From: Bacteroidota bacterium
GTDB taxonomy: Bacteria > Bacteroidota > Bacteroidia > Bacteroidales > Bacteroidaceae
Direction of reading: 5' to 3'
Assembly: GCA_023425865.1 (NCBI GenBank)
Contig: JAFABV010000049.1
Coordinates: 1 to 64,000 of the forward strand
DNA: 64,000 bases
Positions 10,601 through 16,295 of the stretch are shown here, in pieces. A program made the position numbers and the translations under genes. The stretch's first letter is position 1. Each line of letters starts with the position of its first letter. Under the pieces are notes generated by a model. That model was not told where the DNA came from, made no database searches, and saw only the letters and a list, made by a program, of their open reading frames with translations.

Positions 10601-10969
10601 GTCTACCTTCGAGGCGGCTCCGGTGAAGAGGCGCTTGTCCATCTTTTGCATACCTGTCACTACGACTTCTCCCAGCGTCGTGTTATCAGGCGCAAGTGTC
10701 ACCACCATGCCCTGCGTGGGAGTCACCGTTTGTGACGTCATTCCAATGTAAGATACTGTAATTTTCTTACCTGCAGCCACTGACAAGGTAAATTTACCGT
10801 CTACGTCGGTCACGGCTCCAGTTTTTGTTCCCTGTACCGTTACAGAGGCTCCGATGATGGGCTCACCATCTTCTGCGGAGACAACTTTACCAGAGATCTG
10901 GGACTGCGCCAAAACTACTCCTAAACAGAAGAATAGTCCGGTCATCATCAATGTTAGTCTTTTAAGCAT
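7655..10969 (-). CDS. SusC/RagA family TonB-linked outer-membrane transporter
   Basis: A 1104-residue TonB-dependent transporter. After a signal peptide ending VVLAQ it has the CarboxypepD_reg-like domain (about residues 22-100), a TonB-interacting segment EVVVTGMQK near 102, a plug domain with the SusC hallmarks VRGATSI and PLWVVDGVI, and a 22-strand-type barrel ending in RQFTFTLRFGL with terminal aromatic and hydrophobic residues. The longest open frame begins at a GTG (10981), but the ATG at 10969 gives a clean signal peptide (MLKRLTLMMTGLFFCLG). It is the first gene of a four-gene operon with SusD, a zinc metallohydrolase and DUF4302. No glycoside hydrolase is nearby, so the substrate is probably not a simple polysaccharide. 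Confidence 0.95.
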   Translation of the reverse strand: MLKRLTLMMTGLFFCLGVVLAQSQISGKVVSAEDGEPIIGASVTVQGTKTGAVTDVDGKFTLSVAAGKKITVSYIGMTSQTVTPTQGMVVTLAPDNTTLGEVVVTGMQKMDKRLFTGAASKVDASKAKLDGVADVSRSLEGRVAGVSVQNVSGTFGTAPKIRVRGATSIYGSSKPLWVVDGVIMEDVTEIDADQLSSGDATTLISSAIAGLNADDIESFQILKDGSATSIYGARAMSGVIVVTTKKGRAGQASINYTGEYTMRLKPSYSQFNIMNSQEQMGVYKEMANAGLISFGRTYRASNSGVYGKMYHLIDQYDATNGQFGLPNTEEAMNDYLRQAEFRNTDWFDELFSNAISMNHSVSMSTGSDKAQYYTSFSLMDDPGWSMQSKVQRYTANINANYNISKKVALNLIGNTSYRKQRAPGTTNQSVNAVTGEVSRDFDINPYSYAINSSRALDPNAFYVRNYAPFNIKNELNNNYMDFDVVDLKFQAQLTYKPITKVELSLLGAYKFSTTNQAQTIRETSNLAMAYRAMDDATMRDANSWLYTDPDDANSLPISVLPKGGFYRESKYKMNSWNMRATANYADAYGANEQHILNVFGGMEVSDVKRFNDKFDGVGVLYDMGLLGAYDYRYFKQAVEENNIYYRLQNSYARDVAFFGTANYSYKGRYNLNGTVRYEGSNRLGKATSARWLPTWNVSGSWNAHEEPWFAKAVGNWLSTFTLRTSYSLTGDKPAVTNAQVIIQSVNPWRPFATDQESALEIYDFANPDLTYEKKHEFNIGFDAGFLNNRINVTFDLWTRNNFDLIGAKQTTGVGGTITKYANVASMKSHGEELSITTKNIVSKDFTWSTDFIFSHYKTKVTDLDTQTRLYQLITGNGFTMEGYPYRSLFSIDFKGLSNTGLPTFINQDGELTVSDIDFQSYVKDYLVYEGPTEPTINGSLGNTFNYKGWHLSIFATYAFGNKIRLDNSFSYYYSDLDAMPKEFKNRWTVAGDEAVTDVPVIADLRMIQNDTRLSYAYNAYNLSTARVAKGDFIRMKEISLAYDFPKKWYSALRLNSLSCKLQATNLFLIYSDKKLNGQDPEFFNSGGVAVPMARQFTFTLRFGL

Positions 10970-11043
10970 AAATTCTCTCACTTTTAATAAAAACTACTTC
11001 ATATTTATGTCGTCTATTTAAATTCTCTTAAGGTTCGATTGCA

Positions 11044-11075
11044 CAAATATATGCAAAATATACTAACTATCCAAA
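11044..11075 (-). promoter_or_regulatory. Promoter of the SusC-SusD-metallohydrolase operon
   Basis: On the minus strand TATATTTG (11044-11051) is preceded by TTTG (11072-11075) with a 20-bp spacer. This is an exact match to the Bacteroidetes sigma-ABfr consensus. The start site is predicted near 11037 with a leader of about 70 nt. Confidence 0.8.
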
Positions 11076-11389
11076 CAATTTGCAAAAAAACACACACAAT
11101 TAACTAAAAAAGTTAAATAGCGGCTTCACAAGCTTTGTTTATACCTATGCATTGGCATATGCTTAACCCTTTGGCTTTCAACAAACTTACAGCAACAAGA
11201 CAGCAAACACGCCTATTTGCATGCCATTATTGATACAAGACGGGGATTTTCGCACCACAATGTCAGAACAACCGTCACTTTTGAGAGCAAACAGAAAAAC
11301 CACACCTCATCACAAACCTGCAGTTTTATGCACATTTCATGTAACTCACGCAGCAGAAGATTGGGGGCAATGCAAATGTTGCCACAGTC

Positions 11390-11643
11390 TAAGACTAAAT
11401 ACGCGACTTCGGGATAAGATGAGCATGCAAACAGTTCCCGACTGTCTCTGCCATCAACGTTCACCCTGTAAGGCAGAAAGCCATCACCGCTCCTGTGTCG
11501 TTGCGCAGCCAGTGTAGCTTGAAACCGTGACACCAGCCCCATGTATCAGTATCCATATAACCCTCCGTGGCGTCTTGCCCAAGCCACCTTCTTGGCCACG
11601 GTGACCACCCTGCACGTCGCCCCATCTCCATGCCTACGCCCAA
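11390..11643 (-). pseudogene. Remnant of an IS982-type transposase
   Basis: Minus-strand translation gives WGWCHGFKLHWLRND, then VMAFCLTG, then after a frame change near 11480 NVDGRD. These resemble the GWFYGFKLH...NVDDR core of IS982-family transposases. The N-terminus, the rest of the catalytic domain and the terminal inverted repeats were not found, and the reading frame is broken, so this is a decayed fragment. The identification rests on remembered family motifs and a short stretch. Confidence 0.5.
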
Positions 11644-11661
11644 CCGTTCGCACCGAACAGT

Positions 11662-11776
11662 CCGATAATTCTGTATGAAACCATTCGATGGTTCTATATA
11701 AAACTATTCGATGGTTCTATATAAAACCATCCGATAATTCTATATGAAACCATCATATCATTCTATATAGAATCAT
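11662..11776. repeat. 23-bp palindromic tandem array, locus 1 (five units)
   Basis: Five head-to-tail 23-bp units, each an imperfect palindrome of the core ATGGTTCTATATAGAACCAT followed by a 3-bp spacer close to CGA. Units differ from each other at several positions but keep the TTCTATAT centre. The same family occurs at 30744-30857 and 51630-51721. It lies between the transposase relic and argR, with no gene closely adjacent. It is not a CRISPR because there are no unique spacers. Confidence 0.9.
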
Positions 11777-12191
11777 CCGATGACTTGGGGTTTCTCATTT
11801 AGCCAGCCCGCACGCTTCAAGGGGCGAACACATCGTGAAAGCAAACATTCAAGATAGATGTGCAATGACTTATTGGTGTTTTAAGAGTAACCCTCGCCGT
11901 GCGCGCGCTGCCCGACGTGGGGAAGTAGCACAGGCAGCATGGTGCCAGCCCGCCCTTGCCATAGGCGCGGAGGGCAAGTGAAACGGTAGCTTGGCGGGGG
12001 CATAAATGCACCATTTATCATGGCTAACCCCTGATTTACGCCTGCTTAATGGGCGGTTTGCGACAGACACCATACTTTACAGGTAAGATAATCTGGTACG
12101 TATTGGTAAACTTGCTCAATATGCGTTTGCATGTACGAACCGCGACACCCAGCTCGCTGACTGATGCCACCCATGCTCCGCACGCACTGTT

Positions 12192-12318
12192 ATTTGCCAC
12201 TTTTGCCATTTTGCCATTGGCAAAAGAAACATCTATATTTTCTACTTCCCCTTTATTTACTACTATCTTAGTATTTTCTACTTCTCTTTTGCCACGTGGC
12301 AAAATGGCAAAAGTGGCA
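12192..12318. repeat. Long inverted repeat with TGGCAAAA motifs
   Basis: TTGCCACTTTTGCCATTTTG near 12192 is matched in reverse complement near 12296 by CAAAATGGCAAAAGTGGCAA. Arms of about 23 bp are perfect, and each is internally built from TGGCAAAA-like units. About 80 bp separate them. It could be the ends of a miniature mobile element or a large hairpin. No transposase lies inside. Confidence 0.65.
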
Positions 12319-12423
12319 AAACAGGCATACCGGGCGCAAGGAGCAACGACCTTCCGGGAAACGGTTTTTAGGCCTCAAAAGGAGAAATAAAATACAGAAA
12401 CTACTAATATTTTTGCATAATTA

Positions 12424-12455
12424 CTTGCATATATCCAAGAATTACCGTAATTTTG
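12424..12455 (+). promoter_or_regulatory. Promoter of argR and the arginine cluster
   Basis: TAATTTTG (12448-12455) fits the -7 box and CTTG (12424-12427) lies 20 bp upstream. A direct repeat TTGCAT at 12412-12417 and 12425-12430 overlaps the -33 region and is AT-rich like known ARG boxes, so it may be where ArgR acts on its own promoter. The operator reading is an inference. Confidence 0.55.
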
Positions 12456-12483
12456 CAGGCGATAACAGTATATATATTCAGAC

Positions 12484-12963
12484 ATGAAGCTAAAAGACAA
12501 GAGACTCGAATCCATCAAGATGCTGATTTCAAGTAAGGAACTGGGCAGCCAGGATGAGGTGCTGCAAGAACTCCGCCGTGAGGGCTTCCAGCTGACCCAA
12601 GCCACCCTGAGCCGTGACCTGAAACGCCTGAAGGTGGCCAAGGCTGCCAGCATGAATGGACAATACGTGTATGTACTACCAAACGAAACCATGTACAAGC
12701 GCATACACAAACCCATGACAGCCGCGGAGATGATGCGTACTCCGGGTTTCCAGTCGATACATTTTTCAGGTAACATGGGCGTAATCCGGACCCGTCCGGG
12801 CTATGCCAGCTCTATAGCGTATAACATTGACAACAGTAATGTGCCAGAGATACTGGGTACCATCGCCGGCGACGACACCATCTTTATTGTCCTTAAGGAG
12901 GGTGTAGACCGTGAGGCGATCGTCCAGGGTATCAGTGACATCATAGAATTTCAAGGCAGATAA
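12484..12963 (+). CDS. argR: Arginine repressor ArgR
   Basis: A 159-residue ArgR. The N-terminal winged helix-turn-helix (residues 1-70) includes the recognition segment TQATLSRDLKRL (38-49). The C-terminal domain (about 85-157) carries GTIAGDDTIF (125-134), the motif that binds L-arginine and drives hexamer formation in the family. Length is normal. It heads the arginine biosynthesis cluster, and its stop codon overlaps the ATG of the GNAT gene (TAATG), so the two are translationally coupled. It probably represses this cluster when arginine is plentiful, and perhaps its own promoter. Confidence 0.95.
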   Translation: MKLKDKRLESIKMLISSKELGSQDEVLQELRREGFQLTQATLSRDLKRLKVAKAASMNGQYVYVLPNETMYKRIHKPMTAAEMMRTPGFQSIHFSGNMGVIRTRPGYASSIAYNIDNSNVPEILGTIAGDDTIFIVLKEGVDREAIVQGISDIIEFQGR

Positions 12964-13625
12964 TGGAAGAAATTAAGGTGATGGTGGCCGAAGAGACGCA
13001 TGAGAAATACGTCGACACCATTCTTAAGACGATTGAAGAGGCCGCCAAAGTGCGCGGCACCGGTATTGCGAAGCGTTCACCCGAGTATCTCATCACGAAG
13101 ATTAGGGAAGCCAAGGCGGTGATCGCTTTGCAGGGCGACAAATTCGCCGGGTTCAGTTACATCGAAACATGGGGCAACAAGCAGTATGTCACCACCTCGG
13201 GCCTGATTGTGCACCCTGACTTCAGGGGCTTGGGGCTGGCCAAGCGCATCAAGGACCTCACCTTCTCGTTGGCCCGCACACGCTGGCCACACGCCAAGAT
13301 CTTCTCGCTCACGAGCGGCTCGGCCGTGATGAAGATGAACACCCAATTAGGGTATCAGCCCGTGACCTTTGCCGACCTCACCGACGACGAGGCATTCTGG
13401 CGCGGCTGCGAGGGATGTGTGAACAAAGACATCTTGCACCGCACCAACCGCAAGTTCTGCATCTGCACCGCCATGTTGTTTGACCCAGAGGCACACTTGC
13501 CCGCAAAAATACCGGCAGAGGTGCTGGAGCGCATCAAGGGGTTGGAGGGGATAGTACAGGCCCCTACTGGCCCACCCCCGACCCCTCCCAAGGGAGGGGA
13601 GAGCACTACCCCGACAGGTGAATAG
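12963..13625 (+). CDS. GNAT family N-acetyltransferase of the arginine cluster
   Basis: A 220-residue GNAT protein. The acetyl-CoA binding motif A is LIVHPDFRGLGLAKRI (81-96). Residues 149-168 carry Cys pairs CEGC and CIC that could bind a metal or form disulfides. It overlaps argR by one base and precedes argG. In Bacteroides, from memory, the same GNAT sits between argR and argG and is a candidate for the first step of the pathway, acylating glutamate; this is not shown by sequence alone. The last 20 residues (from about 201, PTGPPPTPPKGGE) are encoded by a REP-like palindrome, so the original C-terminus has been replaced or extended. That tail is probably not functional. Confidence 0.8.
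   Translation: MEEIKVMVAEETHEKYVDTILKTIEEAAKVRGTGIAKRSPEYLITKIREAKAVIALQGDKFAGFSYIETWGNKQYVTTSGLIVHPDFRGLGLAKRIKDLTFSLARTRWPHAKIFSLTSGSAVMKMNTQLGYQPVTFADLTDDEAFWRGCEGCVNKDILHRTNRKFCICTAMLFDPEAHLPAKIPAEVLERIKGLEGIVQAPTGPPPTPPKGGESTTPTGE
13568..13602 (-). repeat. REP-like GC palindrome inside the GNAT gene
   Basis: GGCCCACCCCCGACCCCTCC followed by CAAGGGAGGGGAG is the reverse-orientation form of the element that makes up the 14224-14450 array. It contains the hairpin CCCCTCCC/GGGAGGGG. It lies in frame and encodes the C-terminal tail of the GNAT protein. Confidence 0.8.
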
Positions 13626-13800
13626 AGGTAGGAAGGGGAATGAAGAAAGGAAAGAAGGGTAAGAAGGAACATAAAGAAAAGAAAGGAAAGGAAAAGAAAG
13701 GAAAGATAAGAAGGGACAACAGGAAAGGAAAGGAAAAGAAAGATAAGAAGGGACATCAGGAAAGGAAAGACAATAATAAAAAATAAGAATAGGCATGAGA
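13625..13800. repeat. Polypurine tract with approximate direct repeats
   Basis: About 175 bp that are almost purely A and G on the plus strand, built from GAAAG and GGAAA units. A longer repeat containing GATAAGAAGGGACA occurs twice (near 13705 and 13751). The composition is extreme and could form triplex or slipped structures. It separates the GNAT gene from the DUF559 gene, whose first codons (MKEETKKERK) still have this purine bias. Confidence 0.8.
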
Positions 13801-13804
13801 GGAA

Positions 13805-14212
13805 ATGAAAGAGGAAACAAAAAAAGAAAGAAAACCTGAATACCAAACCGCAGATGGGGCGGTGTATGGCCTGCTGAAAACATTTGCACAGCAAAACAGG
13901 CAGAGTCAGACCGATGCGGAGCGCATCTTGTGGCAGTTGCTCAAGGGGAGACAGCTGGGCGTGACGTTCAGGCGGCAGCAGATTATTGGGCAGTTCATCG
14001 CAGACTTCGCCTGCCTGGCATGCCATCTGGTCATCGAGGTTGACGGCGGATACCACCAGATGCCCGACCAGCAATACTCCGACGCGCAGCGAACCGAATG
14101 GCTACAAGCACAAGGCTACACCGTCATGAGATTCACTAACGAAGCCGTCATCGGAGACACTACTCAGGTGTTGGCCGACATCAAACATAAGATATCAGAA
14201 CTAACAAAATAA
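13805..14212 (+). CDS. DUF559 family (Vsr-like) endonuclease-domain protein
   Basis: A 135-residue protein consisting of a complete DUF559 domain, a very-short-patch-repair-like member of the PD-(D/E)XK nuclease superfamily. Probable catalytic positions are Glu39 (TDAERILW), Asp67 (FIADF) and Glu78/Asp80 (LVIEVDGGYH). The C-terminal YTVMRFTNEAV is typical of the family. DUF559 proteins are often found as single genes scattered in genomes, and no biochemical role is firmly established. Here it stands between a polypurine tract and a four-unit REP-like array, inside the arginine cluster, and breaks a gene order that in Bacteroides, as I recall, runs directly from the GNAT gene to argG. That suggests it arrived as a mobile or repeat-linked gene. 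Confidence 0.88.
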   Translation: MKEETKKERKPEYQTADGAVYGLLKTFAQQNRQSQTDAERILWQLLKGRQLGVTFRRQQIIGQFIADFACLACHLVIEVDGGYHQMPDQQYSDAQRTEWLQAQGYTVMRFTNEAVIGDTTQVLADIKHKISELTK

Positions 14213-14223
14213 TAGAAAAATAG

Positions 14224-14450
14224 AACAACCCGCGTCTGCTCTCCCCCTCCCTCGGGAGGGGTTAGGGGTGGGCCCAAAAAACAACCCGCGTCTGCTCTCC
14301 CCCTCCCTCGGGAGGGGTTAGGGGTGGGCCAAAAAGAACAACCCGCGCCTGCTCTCCCCCTCCCTCGGGAGGGGTTAGGGGTGGGCCAAATAGAACAACC
14401 CGCGTCCGCTCTCCCCCTCCCTCGGGAGGGGTTAGGGGTGGGCCCCAAAA
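14224..14450 (+). repeat. Tandem array of REP-like GC palindromes (four units)
   Basis: Four tandem units of 56-57 bp start at 14224, 14280, 14337 and 14394. Each contains the hairpin CCCCTCCCTCGGGAGGGG and then GTTAGGGGTGGGC. Units are nearly identical and differ mainly in the A-rich linker. Related single copies lie at 13568-13602, 14493-14527 and 16112-16145, and a diverged one near 40366. Minus-strand open frames through the array (PPLTPPEGGGE repeats) are artefacts of the repeat. Confidence 0.92.
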
Positions 14451-14459
14451 AAACAGAAT

Positions 14460-15719
14460 ATGACTATGCAAACCAACAAACAGTCGGCAGCTTCTCCCCT
14501 CCCTCGGGAGGGGGCGGGGGTGGGCCACAAAGTTGTAGTCGCCTTTAGCGGCGGACTTGACACCTCATACACAGTAATGCGACTGGCCCAAGAGGGCTGG
14601 GAAGTCTACGCAGCATGCGCCAACACCGGCGGTTTCAGCCCCGAGCAGCTGAAGACCAACGAGGAGAACGCCTATAAGTTGGGGGCAGTGAAGTATGTCA
14701 CCTTGGACGTGACACAGGAATACTATGCCAAGAGCTTGAAATATATGATTTACGGTAATGTGTTGCGCAACAACTGTTACCCCATTTCGGTGTCTTCGGA
14801 GCGTATCTTCCAAGCCATTGCCATCGCACGCTATGCCAAGGAGATTGGCGCCGATGCCATAGCCCACGGCTCGACGGGTGCCGGCAACGACCAGATCAGG
14901 TTTGACATGACATTCCTGGTGATGGCACCGGGCATTGAGATCATCACCCTCACACGCGACCAGTCACTGAGCCGCCAAGAGGAGGTGGACTATCTCAACG
15001 CACATGGCTTCACGGCCGACTTCACCAAGCTGAAATACTCTTATAACGTAGGCATCTGGGGAACGAGCATCTGCGGTGGTGAGCTCAACGACCCCACCCA
15101 GGGGCTGCCGGAGTCGGCCTATCTGAAGCACGTTACGGCCACAGAGGAGGAGACCGAGCTGCGCATAACCTTCAAGCATGGCGAGATAGAAGCCGTGAAT
15201 GGCGAGCACTTCGACGATAAGATCAAGGCTATCCAGAAGATTGAGGAGATAGGCGCCAGCTATGCCGTGGGGCGCGACTGCAACGTGGGCGACACCATCA
15301 TAGGCATCAAGGGCCGGGTAGGCTTTGAGGCTGCCGCCCCAATGCTCATTATCGAGGCGCACAGGCTGTTGGAGAAATCGACATTGTCGAAGTGGCAGCA
15401 GTACTGGAAGGACCAGATGGCCAACTGGTACGGCATGTTCTTACACGAAAGTCAGTACTTAGAGCCCGTAATGCCCGACATGGAAGCATTCCTCGCCAGT
15501 TCGCAGCGCCATGTCAACGGCACGGCCATCCTGAAACTCCGCCCCTATAGCTTCCAGACGGTGGGGGTAGACTCTGACGACGACCTGACGAAGTCGAAAC
15601 TCGGTGAATACGGAGAAATACAGCACGGATGGACCTCGGAGGAAGCCAAGGGCTTCATCAAACTCACTTCTACACCGCTGAGGGTGTATTACGGCATCCA
15701 TCCTGAGGAGGAGAGGTAA
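14460..15719 (+). CDS. argG: Argininosuccinate synthase
   Basis: ArgG joins citrulline and aspartate with ATP to give argininosuccinate. The PP-loop SGGLDTS (residues 30-36) and typical motifs such as AHGSTGAGNDQIRFD identify it. In Bacteroidetes the natural substrate may be free citrulline released from N-succinylcitrulline. The protein is 419 residues as drawn. Residues 1-23 are unusual: about 12-22 (SPLPREGAGVG) are encoded by a REP-like palindrome, whereas ArgG normally starts a few residues before the PP-loop. Starts at 14460 or 14466 include the insert; a GTG at 14520, inside the element, would give a native-length protein starting shortly before KVVVAFSGG. Confidence 0.95.
   Translation: MTMQTNKQSAASPLPREGAGVGHKVVVAFSGGLDTSYTVMRLAQEGWEVYAACANTGGFSPEQLKTNEENAYKLGAVKYVTLDVTQEYYAKSLKYMIYGNVLRNNCYPISVSSERIFQAIAIARYAKEIGADAIAHGSTGAGNDQIRFDMTFLVMAPGIEIITLTRDQSLSRQEEVDYLNAHGFTADFTKLKYSYNVGIWGTSICGGELNDPTQGLPESAYLKHVTATEEETELRITFKHGEIEAVNGEHFDDKIKAIQKIEEIGASYAVGRDCNVGDTIIGIKGRVGFEAAAPMLIIEAHRLLEKSTLSKWQQYWKDQMANWYGMFLHESQYLEPVMPDMEAFLASSQRHVNGTAILKLRPYSFQTVGVDSDDDLTKSKLGEYGEIQHGWTSEEAKGFIKLTSTPLRVYYGIHPEEER
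14493..14527 (+). repeat. REP-like palindrome within the argG 5' end
   Basis: TCTCCCCTCCCTCGGGAGGG followed by GGCGGGGGTGGGCC is a diverged unit of the neighbouring array. It sits in frame between the argG start codon and the PP-loop coding region. Its hairpin would lie in the first 70 nt of the argG reading frame and could affect translation initiation. Confidence 0.85.
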
Positions 15720-15917
15720 ACACCTCCCCCCACTCACACAACGGCTTGCGCCAAGCCATCCAAAGCAAAGAGTGTCGAATGGGCTCTGTTGCCTATGGCC
15801 TACCTTCCGAGTCTATCTTGGTCGACGACACCGATGATAGGTTTTAGACCTTGGGCGATGCAACTTATAGCATATTCAACACGTCTCAATAATAACAAAC
15901 AAGAAATATATCAGAAT

Positions 15918-16106
15918 ATGGCAAACGGAAGAAAATTACTGAGATCGAAGAGCAAAGTGGTGGCAGGCGTATTGGGCGGTATCGCCGATTATTTCGACAT
16001 CGACCCTACAGCTGTGCGGGTGGTATATGCCCTGCTCACGGCACTGACCGCTTTCAGTGGCATCATCATCTACTTCATCCTCTGGCTCGTCATGCCCGAG
16101 GAGTAG
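15918..16106 (+). CDS. Small PspC domain membrane protein
   Basis: A 62-residue protein that is essentially one PspC domain: an N-terminal basic segment (GRKLLRSKSKVVAGVLGGIADYF) followed by a hydrophobic stretch (VRVVYALLTALTAF, then IIIYFILWLVMPEE). Start chosen at 15918 because the domain begins there and longer frames upstream add unrelated residues. PspC proteins take part in envelope stress responses in enterobacteria; small stand-alone ones in Bacteroidetes have no known role. It is inserted between argG and argC, with a REP-like element just after its stop. Confidence 0.85.
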   Translation: MANGRKLLRSKSKVVAGVLGGIADYFDIDPTAVRVVYALLTALTAFSGIIIYFILWLVMPEE

Positions 16107-16111
16107 CGAAC

Positions 16112-16145
16112 TACCCTCCCCTCCCTTGGGAGGGTGGGGCCACCC
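16112..16145 (+). repeat. REP-like GC palindrome after the PspC gene
   Basis: CTACCCTCCCCTCCCTTGGG followed by AGGGTGGGGCCACCC is another copy of the cluster's GC-rich hairpin element, starting 5 bp after the PspC stop. A further degenerate G-rich stretch lies at 16238-16270, just before argC. Either could fold at the RNA level between argG and argC. Confidence 0.7.
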
Positions 16146-16295
16146 GCTATATGATATAAATAGGTAATAGCAATCAATTTTAATCACATGAAATAGGACA
16201 CTTCTATCGTCCCCCTCCTTCACCCGGACGCATTCCCCCACCTTTTGCGCGGGGAGGGTGAGATGGGGGGGGCAGAGGTGTTTACTCCTTATATT

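Larger units (their letters stand above)
10982..12483. other. 1.5-kb gene-poor region between the SusC operon and argR
   Basis: No intact gene is supported. It holds the SusC promoter, a transposase relic, a 23-bp palindrome array, the TGGCAAAA inverted repeat and the argR promoter, which are listed separately. The remaining DNA, about 11100-11390 and 11780-12190, shows only short overlapping frames with no motif. Confidence 0.6.

Noticed and set aside
11662..11776. Possible CRISPR array at the 23-bp palindromes
   Set aside because: Contiguous tandem units with 3-bp spacers and no spacer diversity.
12036..12390. Overlapping frames containing KMAKVAKQ-like peptides
   Set aside because: They read through the TGGCAAAA inverted repeat on both strands.
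14224..14450. Possible CRISPR array
   Set aside because: Units are near-identical over their whole length, with no unique spacers and no cas genes.
14164..14528. Minus-strand frames rich in LTPPEGGGE or NPSRGRG
   Set aside because: They arise only from the four-unit REP-like array.
15720..15917. Possible tRNA or leader RNA between argG and the PspC gene
   Set aside because: No cloverleaf with a T-loop GGTTCGAATC-type sequence or anticodon stem was found.
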